Translations under genes and position numbers: made by a program | In this document: in pieces, positions 46,240 through 57,523 of the stretch | Position numbering within the stretch: the first letter of the stretch is position 1 | Layout: each line of letters opens with the position of its first letter | Notes under the pieces: model-generated | The model's input: the letters and a program-made list of their open reading frames with translations, nothing else | Database searches by the model: none | Told to the model about the DNA's origin: nothing | Origin: Acytostelium subglobosum LB1 | Taxonomy: Eukaryota; Evosea; Eumycetozoa; Acytosteliales; Acytosteliaceae | DNA: 64,000 bases | Assembly: GCF_000787575.1 (NCBI RefSeq) | Contig: NW_012236524.1 | Location: forward strand, 62,001 to 126,000 | Direction: 5' to 3'

Positions 46240-46819
46240 ATGAAGACCATTTTGATAATTTCATTACTTTTGATAGTTGGTAGGTTGATGTGATGAGATC
46301 GACCGAGGCCTTGATCAGTCCTGCCAAGTGTATATATGCATACTAACAAACACATATATTATTATAGTATCACTATCCAATGCCTATCAATATGATACAT
46401 CATCAACAGCACCAAATGTCACTGGATGTGCTACTAGAACATCATGCTCAGACTGCACAAGTGACACTGATTGTGTCTGGTGTCACAGTGCCGCCAAGTG
46501 TACCTCTGGCTCATTCTACGGCTCCAACCCATTGGACACCTGTCGCGATTTCATGTGGATGCAGTGCAACATGAAGGGTATCTACACTCTTTTGATCTCT
46601 GCCGGTATCCTGTTGGTGATCATCTTGTTCTTCATTGCTCTGATATGCTGCTGCTGCCGTCGTCGCAAGACCGTCATCTACAACAACACCTACACCATCC
46701 AGGATGATGAGGCCAAGAACCTCATCTCTTCGACGCCTGTCACCGATCAGCGTCGCGAGCAGATGAGAATGAAGTATGGAGTTGGTTCATACCAGAACAG
46801 CAGCTCGTCCTGGAACTAA
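46240..46819 (+). CDS. PSI-domain single-pass membrane protein
   Basis: Exon 1 (46240-46279) encodes most of a signal peptide (MKTILIISLLLIV). An 88-bp phase-1 intron leads to exon 2 (46368-46819). Total 163 residues. After cleavage near SNA-YQ, a cysteine-rich PSI module follows (CATRTSCSDCTSDTDCVWC ... CTSGS ... CRDFMWMQC). One transmembrane helix (GIYTLLISAGILLVIILFFIALI) ends in a CCCC-RRR cluster likely to be palmitoylated. The short tail contains YNNTYTI. The layout resembles PTTG1IP-like PSI proteins. Position in the cell (plasma membrane or endosome) is inferred. Confidence 0.85.
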
Positions 46820-46870
46820 GGTCATCCAGTACATGCACACCTCCCCTCAACTCCCATGTTTGTAAATACA

Positions 46871-46876
46871 AATAAA
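46871..46876 (+). terminator. AATAAA polyadenylation signal of the PSI gene
   Basis: AATAAA about 50 bp after the stop, in the 102-bp convergent gap before the next minus-strand gene ends. Confidence 0.6.
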
Positions 46877-46921
46877 GACCGTCTTAGTTGTTTAGAGTCT
46901 ATAATACATTCATTCATTCAT

Positions 46922-49900
46922 TCAATCATACTTTCCCTCGAGGACGAACTTGTCGCAAAGCTGGATCACTTTGAGGTTGCCATTCTTGAAGGCAGAGTAT
47001 CTGGCATAGTTGACAGTTCGAACAATGAGCGCTGAGTTGGATGTCATTGACGACGAATCAAACAATAGATATTGGATGATTGGTAGGTGGTTCCTTTTGG
47101 CCGCCCGACCTAATGAGTGCTGTGTTGGTAGCATTGATGGCCATTGGGTATGGATGTACTTGATCGCATCGAGATTACCACTCTCACATGCTTGATCAAT
47201 CACTCTTTGGATATATCTTTGTTTGTCCACCAGAATATCCAGATATTGATTGTCCACCAGTAGTTGAAGTACTGTTGGGTCCATGATTGGCGACTTGAGG
47301 ATGCTTTTGATGAGCACAGGCAAGGGTGAGCTAGAATCACTCTTGGACACGGCCAACTGAATGAGATTACCAACATATTGATACTGTCCACGTGATACCA
47401 GTAGACAGATGACCTCGACAATGTCTTGACAATTGATGTGCTTGGAGATCAATTCAATCAATATATCATTGCTCTCGATAAGCTTATTCATCGCCAATGA
47501 CCCGGATGTAGCAAGCCTATGAAAGGTCTGTGAGAGACGAGTGCCATTTGGAATTCTGACTCCAGACCATGTGTTGATGAATGCTACCACGACCTTCTCA
47601 GTCATCATGGTGCCAGGCCAATCGACTGCATCCACAATGTTGTTTAAGTCACCTACAGTGATGGACCGACTCTTTGCTTGGAGGTTCTTGACGATCATCT
47701 CTGCAATTTCTGGACGCACCCCATTCCACATGCACGGTAACTCCTCTCTGCCAAGACCAATTGATATCTTGTTTGGCATAGGCAAGTAGATTCTGTTCGA
47801 GTCCATAATCATCCTCATTGTGATCGTGTCTCCAACATAGGCTGCAGTGCTCATTGCGTGGCAGTAGTTTGTACTGATTGGACATTCATCATTGATTTGG
47901 TTGTCCAAAAAGTCGATGACAGTCCTGTCTCCAATTACAATGGCTTCAGACATGACTAGACTGAACGTGCATTTGAATAACTGGGGCAGGGCCATCAGAC
48001 TCTTCAACAATGTGATCGATAAAACACTTTGGTGGATACAATCAATCTTGAGTGGTTCATTCTTTGTATCGAACTCCGTGACCAGAAGTTGTGCCAGAAG
48101 TGCCTCCAACAAGTCGATATGTCCATACTGAAGGGCAACCCTGCAGCCAGCTGTTAGTTGCCTTAAAGGGATGTGTGGCAACAGGATGTTGAGCATCTCA
48201 ATGTGTCCACCTTTACAACATCTATGGACTAAATTGTGACCAATCTTAATTTGATGGGCCATATCGCCAAAGGATTGCTCGTTGATGATGTATTGCACCA
48301 GGCCCGTTGCGCTCCTCTTGAGTGCCTTTCCAAGCAATGTGTTTTTGTTGATTATACTCAGCATATCATTGACGTCCATCAATTGGAACATATCCACTGC
48401 CCATGGCTTGGAGATCCATTTGACATGTTGGAAGTTGAACTGGTCGGAGAAGGAGCCGACTCGGGCGCCAAGTGATAACAATCTTTGAAGGAATTCAGGA
48501 TGCTCTATTGCGATCAAATAGTTATCACCTTCAATGATTATCTGTTCGTTGGATGTGACCGACATGATCATGTCCAAGATGTCTGACCAATGTGGATTAT
48601 CACACGACGACAAGCCAAGCAATGCTGTTACTATGGTCGTGACTTTGTTCTTATAATCAAGTGACATTGATGGATGTTTGAGCAAAAGAACCAAAGCATG
48701 ATAGTTGTGATGGACAAGTGCTGCCTTGACCAAATGATGATTGATTGATCTTGTTGCTAATGGATGGGACATCAAGTCGTCCAATGACTTGGCGACCCAA
48801 CTATTGGCACCAAACTTGATATAAGATAATAGTGATTGGCTGTCCCAAAGCTGACGTCCTTTCATCAAGTTGGACTCATCAATCATCAAACAAGTCCTAT
48901 GTATCCTTCCAACATGTCCAAATATGATTGAGGATAGCTTAGCATCAGTAAGAACCAAGTGTATCTTTGACGATGATCCTGTTGTCGCCACCTCTGGAGT
49001 CTTGATAGCACTACAGAGTGATTGAGTGTAAGTGTGACTGTGGAGGAGGTTCGTCAACAATCTCAATGACATACCTCACATGATCATTATCTGGTTTGGT
49101 GGATGGGATGAGTTTGGCACACATTTGAATGATGCGTGTTAGTCCACAATCGAATGCAGTTTGATTGATGGTGTGCAGTGATCTGAGCAGTTGACCATTT
49201 GAAAGGGTTTGGAATGACGATGGACTTGTAACAAACATGTACTCTAGTGATCGATATGAGTTGGACTCTGCTGCCTTTTGAAGTTTGGACAAAGTGGGCA
49301 TTGGAAACTCGACTAGGTCATCATTGATATACTCTCTCAAAGCTCTCAAGCTGTCTGGCTTATCATATCTGATCGCTTTGTTGATGATTGACCTCAAATG
49401 CTTGGTCAATGATTCAGGTGAATGCATGTGCATCACATGTAGGAACACCTCCAATGTGTTACGAACGGCATAGGCACATTGGAGTGGTTGCAGCTCGTTG
49501 GGAAGACGTTCCTTAATGAGGGATATCGCTTTGATTGAGCCAGATGTCATTAATGCCTTCATGGACTTGTGCATACTTGATCGCTCAATATAAAAGCCAT
49601 CGGGTTGATTGAGTAAGAACTCCATTGTCTCGAAACATGATCGCTTGATTGATCGTGCCAGACAATATCCATCATATGATTCATTGCTGACCCTATTGAG
49701 CTCCTGCATGAGAGGTAGTGAGATGCCAGCCGCCACAACCACTGGTTCGCTAAACTCCGGAGCGAGATAATGATAGCCTCCAACTTGAGGGCATTTGCTG
49801 AGAAAGGTGACGGCCTCGTTCACGGTCAGCTTGCCTTTTTTAACATACTTGATGATGTAATTGAGCTGCCAGACACCGATGCGACGTGGAATGTTGGGGC

Positions 49901-51080
49901 GACGCGTCGCAAAGTACCTGCACTGTTTCAAGCTGATGTTGCTCCAGACTGGAGAGTCCTCACCAAAGGAATTAGGGTGGGCGTCGAGAATGGCGTCCGC
50001 TCTGAGGTAATCACGCGACTTTAGGGCGCCCGTGAATGCATCGGTGTTCATTCGATAGAGATACTGGGATGCCTGTAGCTGGTCGATCTCGCCATTGTGT
50101 ATCGTGCCTATCAAATCATTGAGGAGAAATCCATCACTTGGGATCCGGGTCGGGCCAAATGAGTGAAGATACTCAATGATGTGAACATGTCCTCTCCGAG
50201 CTGCGCATCTGATCGGTTGCTTGTAGTCCCAGTCTCTCGCATCAGGAAACTGCATGAGAACTTTGAGAGTGGCCAGGTAACCATGTGTGGCACAATGAAA
50301 GACGCCCTCCTTCACCTGCCCGACATGTTTGTTGTTGGTGCCCGGCTGAGTGTTGTCCATGAGATACTTGATGGTGTCGGTGCTGTCACACATGAAGCTG
50401 GTGCGGAAGACTGTGTAGCGAATGCCTTCATGATTGAGTATGCCAAGTTTGTGGAGCATCTCGACCATGCTGAGCTTGATGTCGGCGCAAGTGAGCTCAA
50501 TTGATTGGTTCTGAGACATCCCGGTACACAGGCCAAGTTGGTGTATAAGTTGTACAAAGTGTTCGTCGCCGTGGTTGACGGCCCAGAGTATGTCATCAGC
50601 TTGGAGGTGGCATCCACTCTCCAATATGTCGGATACACTTCGCACTGCGTTAACCAAGTCTGTTGAGCCACTCTTAATGATGTCCAATATTATAGTCTTT
50701 GTATCATTATCAGGATCATGTACCAACAACATGTTCATGTTGTTACTAATGAGATGACTGAATGCTCTTTGATCATTATAATGTATTGCTGCAGGTAATA
50801 ATGTAATGTTGATAGGGTATGTATTTGAAGGTATATTGTTGAATGTTGTAATGAACATTGAAGTAGCTTTGTACTTTAACATCTGTATAAGGTTGCCATC
50901 TTGATGTAGTTGTTTGCCTTTGATCACTGATATCAATGTAGTGAGCTTGCCACTTGACGACCTTGCACTTGCAGTCAACACCTTATTATCAATATATTGA
51001 CGATGTATCCAACTGATATATTCAAATATCAATCTCCACAACAACTTATTGTTGAATACTGAATGACATGCAGTATCCAT
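46922..51080 (-). CDS. double-module ankyrin-like protein 2
   Basis: Exon 1 is 49075-51080 and exon 2 is 46922-49010. The 64-bp phase-2 intron gives 1364 residues. The first module opens with FNNKLLWRLIFEYISWIHRQ and the second with LSSIIFGHVGRIHRTC, the same head. Both continue with KGKQLH/KGRQLW and LIQMLKYKATSMF or LLSYIKFGANSWV. Ankyrin-like helix pairs fill the rest (RRGHVHIIEYLHSFG, KGGHIEMLNILLPH, SGNLDAIKYIH). The intron sits at the module junction in the same phase as in the paralog at 27984-32175, and the two genes are inverted with respect to each other. This strengthens the view that the fusion is old and real. Function unknown. Confidence 0.8.
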
Positions 51081-51526
51081 GTTATGTTTTGGTTATGACT
51101 TGTGTAGACGTGAAGTTGGAAGTTGAGTGAATGAATNGGGGGATGTGGGGGATGCTCATGACTATCTTCCAACCTTTTTCCTCAAGACCTAGAACAAGGG
51201 GCATGCTCTACCATAATGTCAATGAATGGATAAGTGATTGATTGTTCAAAGGTTGATGATGGTACATGGATTGGATGGGGAAAGGACGTCCATCCACAAC
51301 ATATTGAGGACGCAATCAACTTCTAAAAAATGCCCAACTGGTTGGGCATCATAACAATCATGGATGGATTAGATACCTTCCCTTTTGATGATCTGGTAAT
51401 GATCAATCATGGATATGATTGATTGATCGAATGGATATTATATAATATAGAGTTTGATTTATTACCAACATGCTACAACATCATCATGTTTGTATGATCA
51501 ATCAAAAACAATTTATGTTGTTATTT
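51081..51526. other. spacer with an ambiguous base
   Basis: No gene. It contains the only undetermined base in the window (51137, before a G run) and short repeats. It is the right border of the FNIP/ankyrin-like cluster. Confidence 0.6.
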
Positions 51527-53338
51527 TTAATCATCGGCATCCATTGGTCCTTGCTTGGGTGGCTTGGGTCCACCGGCTGGCTTGGACATGATGATCTGAT
51601 CGACTCGCAGAACGGTGGTGGCAGTGTTGGTGGCTAGGTTGAGAGCGTACTGCTTGCCAGCAAAGAGGTCCAACACCTCCATCTCGAGTGCGCTGCGTGA
51701 GAGACCGGTCTCAATGTCGAGACCGTGGTCGGTGGTGCCCTTGGTGTGCGCGGCGTAGATGTTTGAAATGATCTTGGTGGCATCGTGACCCGATGTCTCG
51801 GCCAGAGTTCTGGGGATGATCTCAAAGGCCTCGGCGTAGGCCCTGATGGCGTACTGGGCCAGGCCTGGTGTGGCGTCGGCAAACTGCTGCAGCTGACGTG
51901 ACACCTCCAGCTCAAAGGCGCCGGCTCCGGCGAGGAAACGTCCGTCCTTGCACATGCCCTTGAACACGTTGACTCCGTCGTCGACGGCGCGCTCAATGTC
52001 GTCCAGGATGTTGTTGGTGCTGCCACGGATGACAATCGTCGAGATCTCAGACTCCTCGCGGGTCTGTCTGAATATGACACACTTGGAGCTGCCGACCTCC
52101 TGCACCAGCACCTCATCACAGTAGCCAAGCTCCTCGGGGATTGGTGTGCCCAGCTTGACCAATGGTGTAGCGCCAACAGCTTTACACAGTCTTCTCAATT
52201 GGAATTTCGATGGAAGCTTGACCAACATAATCTTGTGTCTCTCTATATAGTGCATTGCCAACTCTGATACCGATGATCCAGAGATAATAACCTTGATTCC
52301 AGCTTGTGCAATACCTTCAATTGTCTGTTATATATGTTATGTGTTTGATTGATTGATCGGAATGATACCATGATTGAATGATTGATTGATTGATTGGGCG
52401 TGAGTATGTGATTGACTTTGAGTCGCAAGCTACACTACATACAAGTCTGATCGAATCCTCCTCACCTCTGGAGAAGCTCAACAAGTCGGTATCGTTTGTA
52501 ATCAACACCTTGCCAGTTGTCTCTGTCTTTCCTATATCGATTCCGGTTGCGAATACGGCAACCTTGGCCTTATCGACACGCTTGATGGTGCCCTCGGAAT
52601 CGCCTGGCACGACGAGACCCTTGACGACGGTGGTGTCGCTGACGCCTCCGCCCGGCACCTTGGTGACACGCACGTTGTCCACGTTGAAGTTGCTTGGCTT
52701 CTTGGGCAGCACCTGAATGCAAGCCTTGCCAATGATCTCCGAGAGGAACGACTCGTAGCCGTACTGCTTGGAGGCCAGCACCGACTTGAGGCACTTTCTG
52801 ACCTCCTCCAATGATCTGACGTCCTTGATCGTGTAAATGACCAAGCTCTCGATGATGCTCTGTGCCTTCTGACCGGCCATATCATAGCCGTGAATGATCT
52901 CTGATGGATGCAGTCCCATCTCGAGCAATGCTGCAGCCTTCTTTAACAATTCTCCTGAATAGTGTAACAACAAAGTTCGTTCCATCTCCAATCTATGATT
53001 GTTGTTGTTATGTCAGTAACCTGTAATCTCTGATCAATCACTCAATCAATCAATCATTCAATGATTCGTACCTCTTGCTCCTGCATCTGTGCAGCCAACA
53101 CGAGCATCTTGGCGGCTGGATGCATGACATCGAGCTCCTTGATGATGGTGGCAGCGTCGTTGGTGACGAACAACTTCTCGAGATGATTGATGATCATCTT
53201 GTTCATTCCATTTGGTCCCATAGAGGTACGAGTGATCTCTGCCAACTGCTTGGCAGCGTCGATATTTCTCAAGATCGCTTCATCCTTGCCTGAGAAGTGC
53301 TTTGCACCATCCTTTAACATTTCGCCCAATGACAGCAT
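51527..53338 (-). CDS. cct8: T-complex chaperonin subunit theta (CCT8), with one frame break
   Basis: Exons 53072-53338, 52443-52992 and 51527-52324, both introns in phase 0, give about 537 residues, the normal CCT length. Group II chaperonin motifs are present: TSMGPNGMNKMI, NDAATIIKELDV, then GDGTN straight after the first splice. The C terminus DQIIMSKPAGGPKPP identifies theta. CCT forms a hetero-octameric ring pair in the cytosol that folds actin and tubulin using ATP. In exon 2 the frame runs IGDGTNFVVTL and must shift by one base at about 52956-52962 to continue as SGELLKKAAALLE. A sequence error is the most likely cause in an essential gene. Confidence 0.9.
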
Positions 53339-53839
53339 TCTATTCTATTCTTCTTGTTTATGTAAAATATATATATATAATGATATGTAATATATATTAT
53401 ATGCTGTGTGATGTGATGTGTAAAGGACTTCAAACACAAGTCTATCTTCCCTCCTTGTCTCGCTCGAGTGAGGACCTTTCATTCATTCAGCATCTTCACC
53501 CACACTTCACTTTCAAAAAATCAAACTGTGGGTGACCTTCATAAATGCCCGGGCTTTTATTTTCTCAAACAAAGTGATCTCTCCTCATGATGAACAAATA
53601 TTCCATTTATTTATATTAATAATATACTGATGGAAAGATAATCCTAAGGAATATTATATTCAAGTCTTATAAAAATAGATGGATGTCAAACTATTTTGGT
53701 CAACTTAAATAAATGAGTTGGATTTTGGAGTGATCACTTTGTTTGATTGAATCTTATCATGAAAAGATCAATTCAATCAATCAGATACTTAAACAATAGA
53801 TAGATACATATACATAATAAATATAGATATATCATAGGA
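53339..53839. other. divergent promoter region of CCT8 and a membrane protein gene
   Basis: About 500 bp with TATATATATA near 53368, a CTTCACTTTCAAAAAATCAAACTGTGGGTG block at 53506-53535, and very AT-rich DNA toward the plus-strand gene. No gene or repeat array seen. Confidence 0.5.
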
Positions 53840-54415
53840 ATGAAGTCAAGAATACATATAATTAGATCTGTTGTACTTTTAGTTTTGTCAATAATAGGAT
53901 TGATAGTTGGATCAATTTATTATAAATATCAATATAATAATCAAGTTATAACAAGATGTACAGTAATTGATTGTAAAGTAATAATGTCACCATGTACAGA
54001 CGATAACAATCAATTATTCAATCAAATAATGTCATCTGCTTTATTTGGTACACCAGCTGATTTCATGGTAGACATTGACAAGTATTTATGTTATATAAAT
54101 GAATATACATATACTCTCAATCTAAATGGTACAAGTTATACATCAACCGAATCAAACAAATTGGATGCAATTAAGAAGTCAAGTGCTGAACGATTATGTC
54201 AAGATAGTTCATCAATTACATGTTATCATCATGTTGGTAGTGCTGATCATCTTACAATAATAGAGTCAAAGTATTTTATGAATAGTTTTACAGTTGTTGC
54301 CATATCATTGGTAACATTCATTGTAGCCATCCCCTATTTCTTCGGTACCTTACTGTACATCCTATGCTTTGAACGTGTCCAACTTCAAGCCACAAGAATA
54401 TCCAGGAATGTTTGA
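53840..54415 (+). CDS. small two-pass membrane protein, unknown
   Basis: Single exon, 191 residues. A hydrophobic helix near the N terminus (about 9-27, VVLLVLSIIGLIVGSIYY) may be a signal anchor. A second helix lies at about 148-175 (SFTVVAISLVTFIVAIPYFF). Between them is a 115-residue region with six cysteines (CTVIDCKVIMSPC, YLCY, LCQDSSSITC) that would form disulfides outside the cytosol. The basic tail ends the protein. I recognise no family. Base use is more AT-rich than in neighbouring genes. It resembles the many small lineage-specific membrane proteins of dictyostelids. Confidence 0.75.
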   Translation: MKSRIHIIRSVVLLVLSIIGLIVGSIYYKYQYNNQVITRCTVIDCKVIMSPCTDDNNQLFNQIMSSALFGTPADFMVDIDKYLCYINEYTYTLNLNGTSYTSTESNKLDAIKKSSAERLCQDSSSITCYHHVGSADHLTIIESKYFMNSFTVVAISLVTFIVAIPYFFGTLLYILCFERVQLQATRISRNV

Positions 54416-54434
54416 AAGGTTCATTCACTAAATT

Positions 54435-54440
54435 AATAAA
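54435..54440 (+). terminator. AATAAA polyadenylation signal of the membrane protein gene
   Basis: AATAAA 20 bp past the stop codon. Confidence 0.5.
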
Positions 54441-54551
54441 ATGTGTACTCCCCCTTCAAATAAACGAACGAAAGATCAAATCAAGCCGTCATTCATTCAT
54501 TCGTGTAATAACTTCAAGATATAGATAAACAGAAAAGAGAAAGAGAAAGAG

Positions 54552-55477
54552 ATGGTATTATACTTGGTCGGTCTTGGTCTTGGTGATGAGAAGGATATCA
54601 CTGTAAAGGGATTGGAGGTTGTAAAGGCTTCGGATAAGGTGTATCTAGAGTTTTATACATCATTGCTTGGAGGTTCAACTTCAGTCGAGCGTATGGAGGC
54701 ATTCTATGGAAAGAAGATGATATTGGCTGATCGCGAGATGGTCGAATCAGGTTGCGAACAGATGCTAGAAGAGTCAAGAACACAAACAATCTCATTCTTG
54801 GTAGTTGGTGATCCATTCGGGTATGTTTGATTGATTGATCGTGAGCGAGATTGAACAGGGACTAACTTGTGATTAATAGTGCCACAACTCATACAGACTT
54901 GGTTATGCGTGCAAAGGAGTTGAAGATACCTTATCAAGTGATACATAATGCATCGATTATGAATGCTATTGGATGTACAGGATTGCAACTTTATACATTT
55001 GGTCAGACGATATCAATGGTGTTCTTTACAGAGACGTCAAAGCCAGATAGTTGGTACGACCGCGTCAAACTTAATAGAGCAGCTGGTCTGCATACACTGG
55101 TGCTACTGGACATCAAGGTCAAGGAGCAGACAATGGAGAACCTGCTGCGTGGTCGTCCAATCTACGAACCACCCAGATTCATGACCGTCAATCAATGCGT
55201 GCAACAGCTGCTCGAGATCGAGGAGCTGCGTGGAGAGGGCGCCTACACAAAGGATACGCTCTGTGTTGGTCTGTCGCGAGTTGGCCAAGACACACAACAG
55301 ATCATCAGTGGCAGACTGGAAGAGCTGCTCAACGTCGACTTTGGCGCACCCCTTCATTCATTCATCATCGCTGGCGACATGCACTTCCACGAGCAAGAGT
55401 TCTTTGATACATTCCGCGTCAACTCTGAGACCAAGTATCTTCCAGTCGTCGCCTCTGACGACAATGATGATAATTAA
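54552..55477 (+). CDS. dph5: diphthine synthase (DPH5)
   Basis: Exons 54552-54820 and 54880-55477 with a 59-bp phase-2 intron give 288 residues, the usual eukaryotic size. Signature blocks are the N-terminal YLVGLGLGDEKDITVKGLE, FLVVGDPFGATTHTDLV formed across the splice, and YQVIHNASIMNAIGCTGLQLY. The enzyme is an AdoMet-dependent methyltransferase that methylates the modified histidine of elongation factor 2 on the way to diphthamide, in the cytosol. All expected motifs are present. The acidic C-terminal tail (DDNDDN) is a local variation. Confidence 0.95.
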
Positions 55478-55982
55478 ACAACATGGAAGTGACTTCAATC
55501 AATCAATCAATCGATCAACATCGTTGTGCCTGGCAAAGTCTACATTATGAGTGGATTTTATTGATGGACAAGACATCAGGATGCTAGGCTCACGCGCCAA
55601 ACCCTGTCTTGCTTGTCATTACCGCCTGCGTCCATACTAATGTAGTGGATATCTCTATCTCTCTAGCTATCTATATATATATGTATATGTGTTTGTGGCA
55701 GGTAGTTATTAAGGGTTGGAATGGATTGGATTGGAATGGAATGGATTGGAAATGGGAGGGGAGTTTGCAGCTTGATTGATTGGTTGGTTGGTTCGAAATG
55801 GATTGTCCTTCGTCCTCTTGCCATGGCGCGTACCGCAACATGGATCTTGGTCTGTGGACATCCTGTTGTTGTTTGATTGAATGATTGGTTGGTTGGTTGG
55901 TTGAGGGGAGAGAGAGTGCTGGGAGGTGGAGATGGAGGGGAGGAGGAGAAGGTTGATTGATTGGTTGATGATGATGATGGGT
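55478..55982. other. convergent spacer with low-complexity DNA
   Basis: No gene between the convergent DPH5 and Rac genes. GGATTGGAATGG-type repeats at 55718-55755, GGTTGGTTGG tracts at 55780 and 55888, and a purine-rich GGAGGGGAGGAGG run at 55930. A tRNA B-box-like GGTTCGAAATGG at 55789 was examined and rejected. Confidence 0.6.
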
Positions 55983-57036
55983 TCATTGTAAAATACAGTT
56001 CTTGGGATCCTTTCCTTCCTTTCTTTCTTTCTTTGTCAGCTGTGCGGCCATCTCCTCCTTGGAGGGTGGGAAGAGAACGACGCGACCAGCCTCCTCAAAG
56101 ACGGTGGTCAAGCCGTCCTGAGTCAGCGCTGAGCACTCACAGTACTTGTAGGCACCGATCTCTGCTCTCATCTGCTCGCCCATCTCTGTGGTGATTGGTT
56201 CCTCTCCATTCGCCTTATGTTTTGAGTTGCGCAGGTCGAGCTTAGTGCCAACCAATATGATCGGTGGCAATACATCCATATTCTGTGTGATCTCAACGAA
56301 CCACTGAGAGTGAACGATCGGTAATGAGTTAGTGATTGATCGATCGATTGTGAGTTGAGTCCTCTTGATCATGCGGCTTTACCTTCTTTATAACATTCTC
56401 GAAACTAGTCTGTGATATTAAACTAAAACATATAAGGAAAACGTCTGTACCAGGGTAGCTCAGAGGTCTAAAGCTGTTGTATTCTTCCGATCCTATTGAT
56501 TGATTGATTGTTGTGATTGATTGTGAGCATTGTGCGACGATAGAGAGGGCCTTGAAATGTCCTCATCCATTTGATCTAAACATACCTGCTGTATCCCAAA
56601 GTCCAAGGTTCACTGGTGTATTATTTACAATTGCGTTGGCGTTATAGTTATCTGTAAATAGAGGGAGATGTCAGTCGATCAATCAATCTTGTGTCATAAT
56701 CAACTAATCAATCAAACATACCGAACACTGTTGGGACATATTCACCTGGGAATGAGTTAGTTGTATAAGAGATCAAAAGACATGTCTAGATGATGATTCA
56801 TGATTGAATGATTGAATGAATGAGTGTGAGTACATTGGGTCTACTACCATCACGTGGTCTGTATATTTGTCTGTCTGTCTATCTGTCGATCTATCTATAT
56901 GTGCGTCCATTCGAATTCTTCCGTCCATCCCATCCCTCTCTCTTCTTTGTCGTCAATGATCGATCGTGTATCAATATATGTGTACCTTTCCAACACTCAT
57001 GTCTCCAACGACCATAACCTTGATATCCTTGACCAT
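55983..57036 (-). CDS. atypical Rac-family small GTPase
   Basis: Five exons (56986-57036, 56722-56785, 56586-56651, 56383-56492, 55983-56303) give 203 residues. Rho/Rac features: [24 protein letters not shown] (switch I), [33 protein letters not shown] and the SAL base-recognition motif, with a CAAX box CILQ for geranylgeranylation. The P-loop is GDMSVGKT, so the residue matching Gly12 is Met13. The Gln61 position is Ser62 (WDTAGSEEY). Both normally permit GTP hydrolysis, so this protein is predicted to stay mostly GTP-bound, like Rnd-type Rho proteins. Rac proteins control actin. The exact dictyostelid ortholog is uncertain. Four of five exons are short. Confidence 0.9.
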
Positions 57037-57523
57037 TGTTTATGCTGTGTACTGTACAGTGAACAAAATATATAAATATATAGAGAGAGAGAATATATAT
57101 AAAAAGGGAAAGTGGTTGATACCTCTACTTCCTCTTCTGAATGGATACTAATAATACTAAACAACAACAATAACAATACTAAACAATAATAATAATAATA
57201 ATAATAATACAACTAACAACAATAGAGACAATAGATAGATAAGATGAGGTAAGTTAGGTCTAAGAATGATAGTAGTGTGGGAGGGAGACCCCATTGATCA
57301 CTGACAACACCTCCTCTTTGTCCCCCTTTTTCAAACCAAAACAAACTAATAAATAAAAAATCAATTCAAAACAAACACCCACCCCAAACAGACTCTTGAT
57401 CGTGATCAGAAGTCGACAAAAGAATAACCTTGAATAGTTGTTGTTGGATTGGATGGATGGGAGGTGATGTTATAAATAGAATCATATAATTGTTGTTGTT
57501 GATCATATGACCATCGTCTTTGT
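57037..57523. other. spacer upstream of Rac
   Basis: Promoter of the minus-strand Rac gene and 3' flank of CLP1. It contains (AAT)n at 57187-57209, TATA-rich tracts at 57065-57105 and an A-rich stretch at 57330-57375. No gene seen. Confidence 0.5.
57187..57209. repeat. (AAT)n microsatellite
   Basis: About eight AAT units. Confidence 0.9.

Noticed and set aside
55789-55860. tRNA-like B box (GGTTCGAAATGG) in the DPH5-Rac spacer
   Set aside because: No A box at the right distance and no cloverleaf could be folded by eye; it lies in GGTTGG low-complexity DNA.
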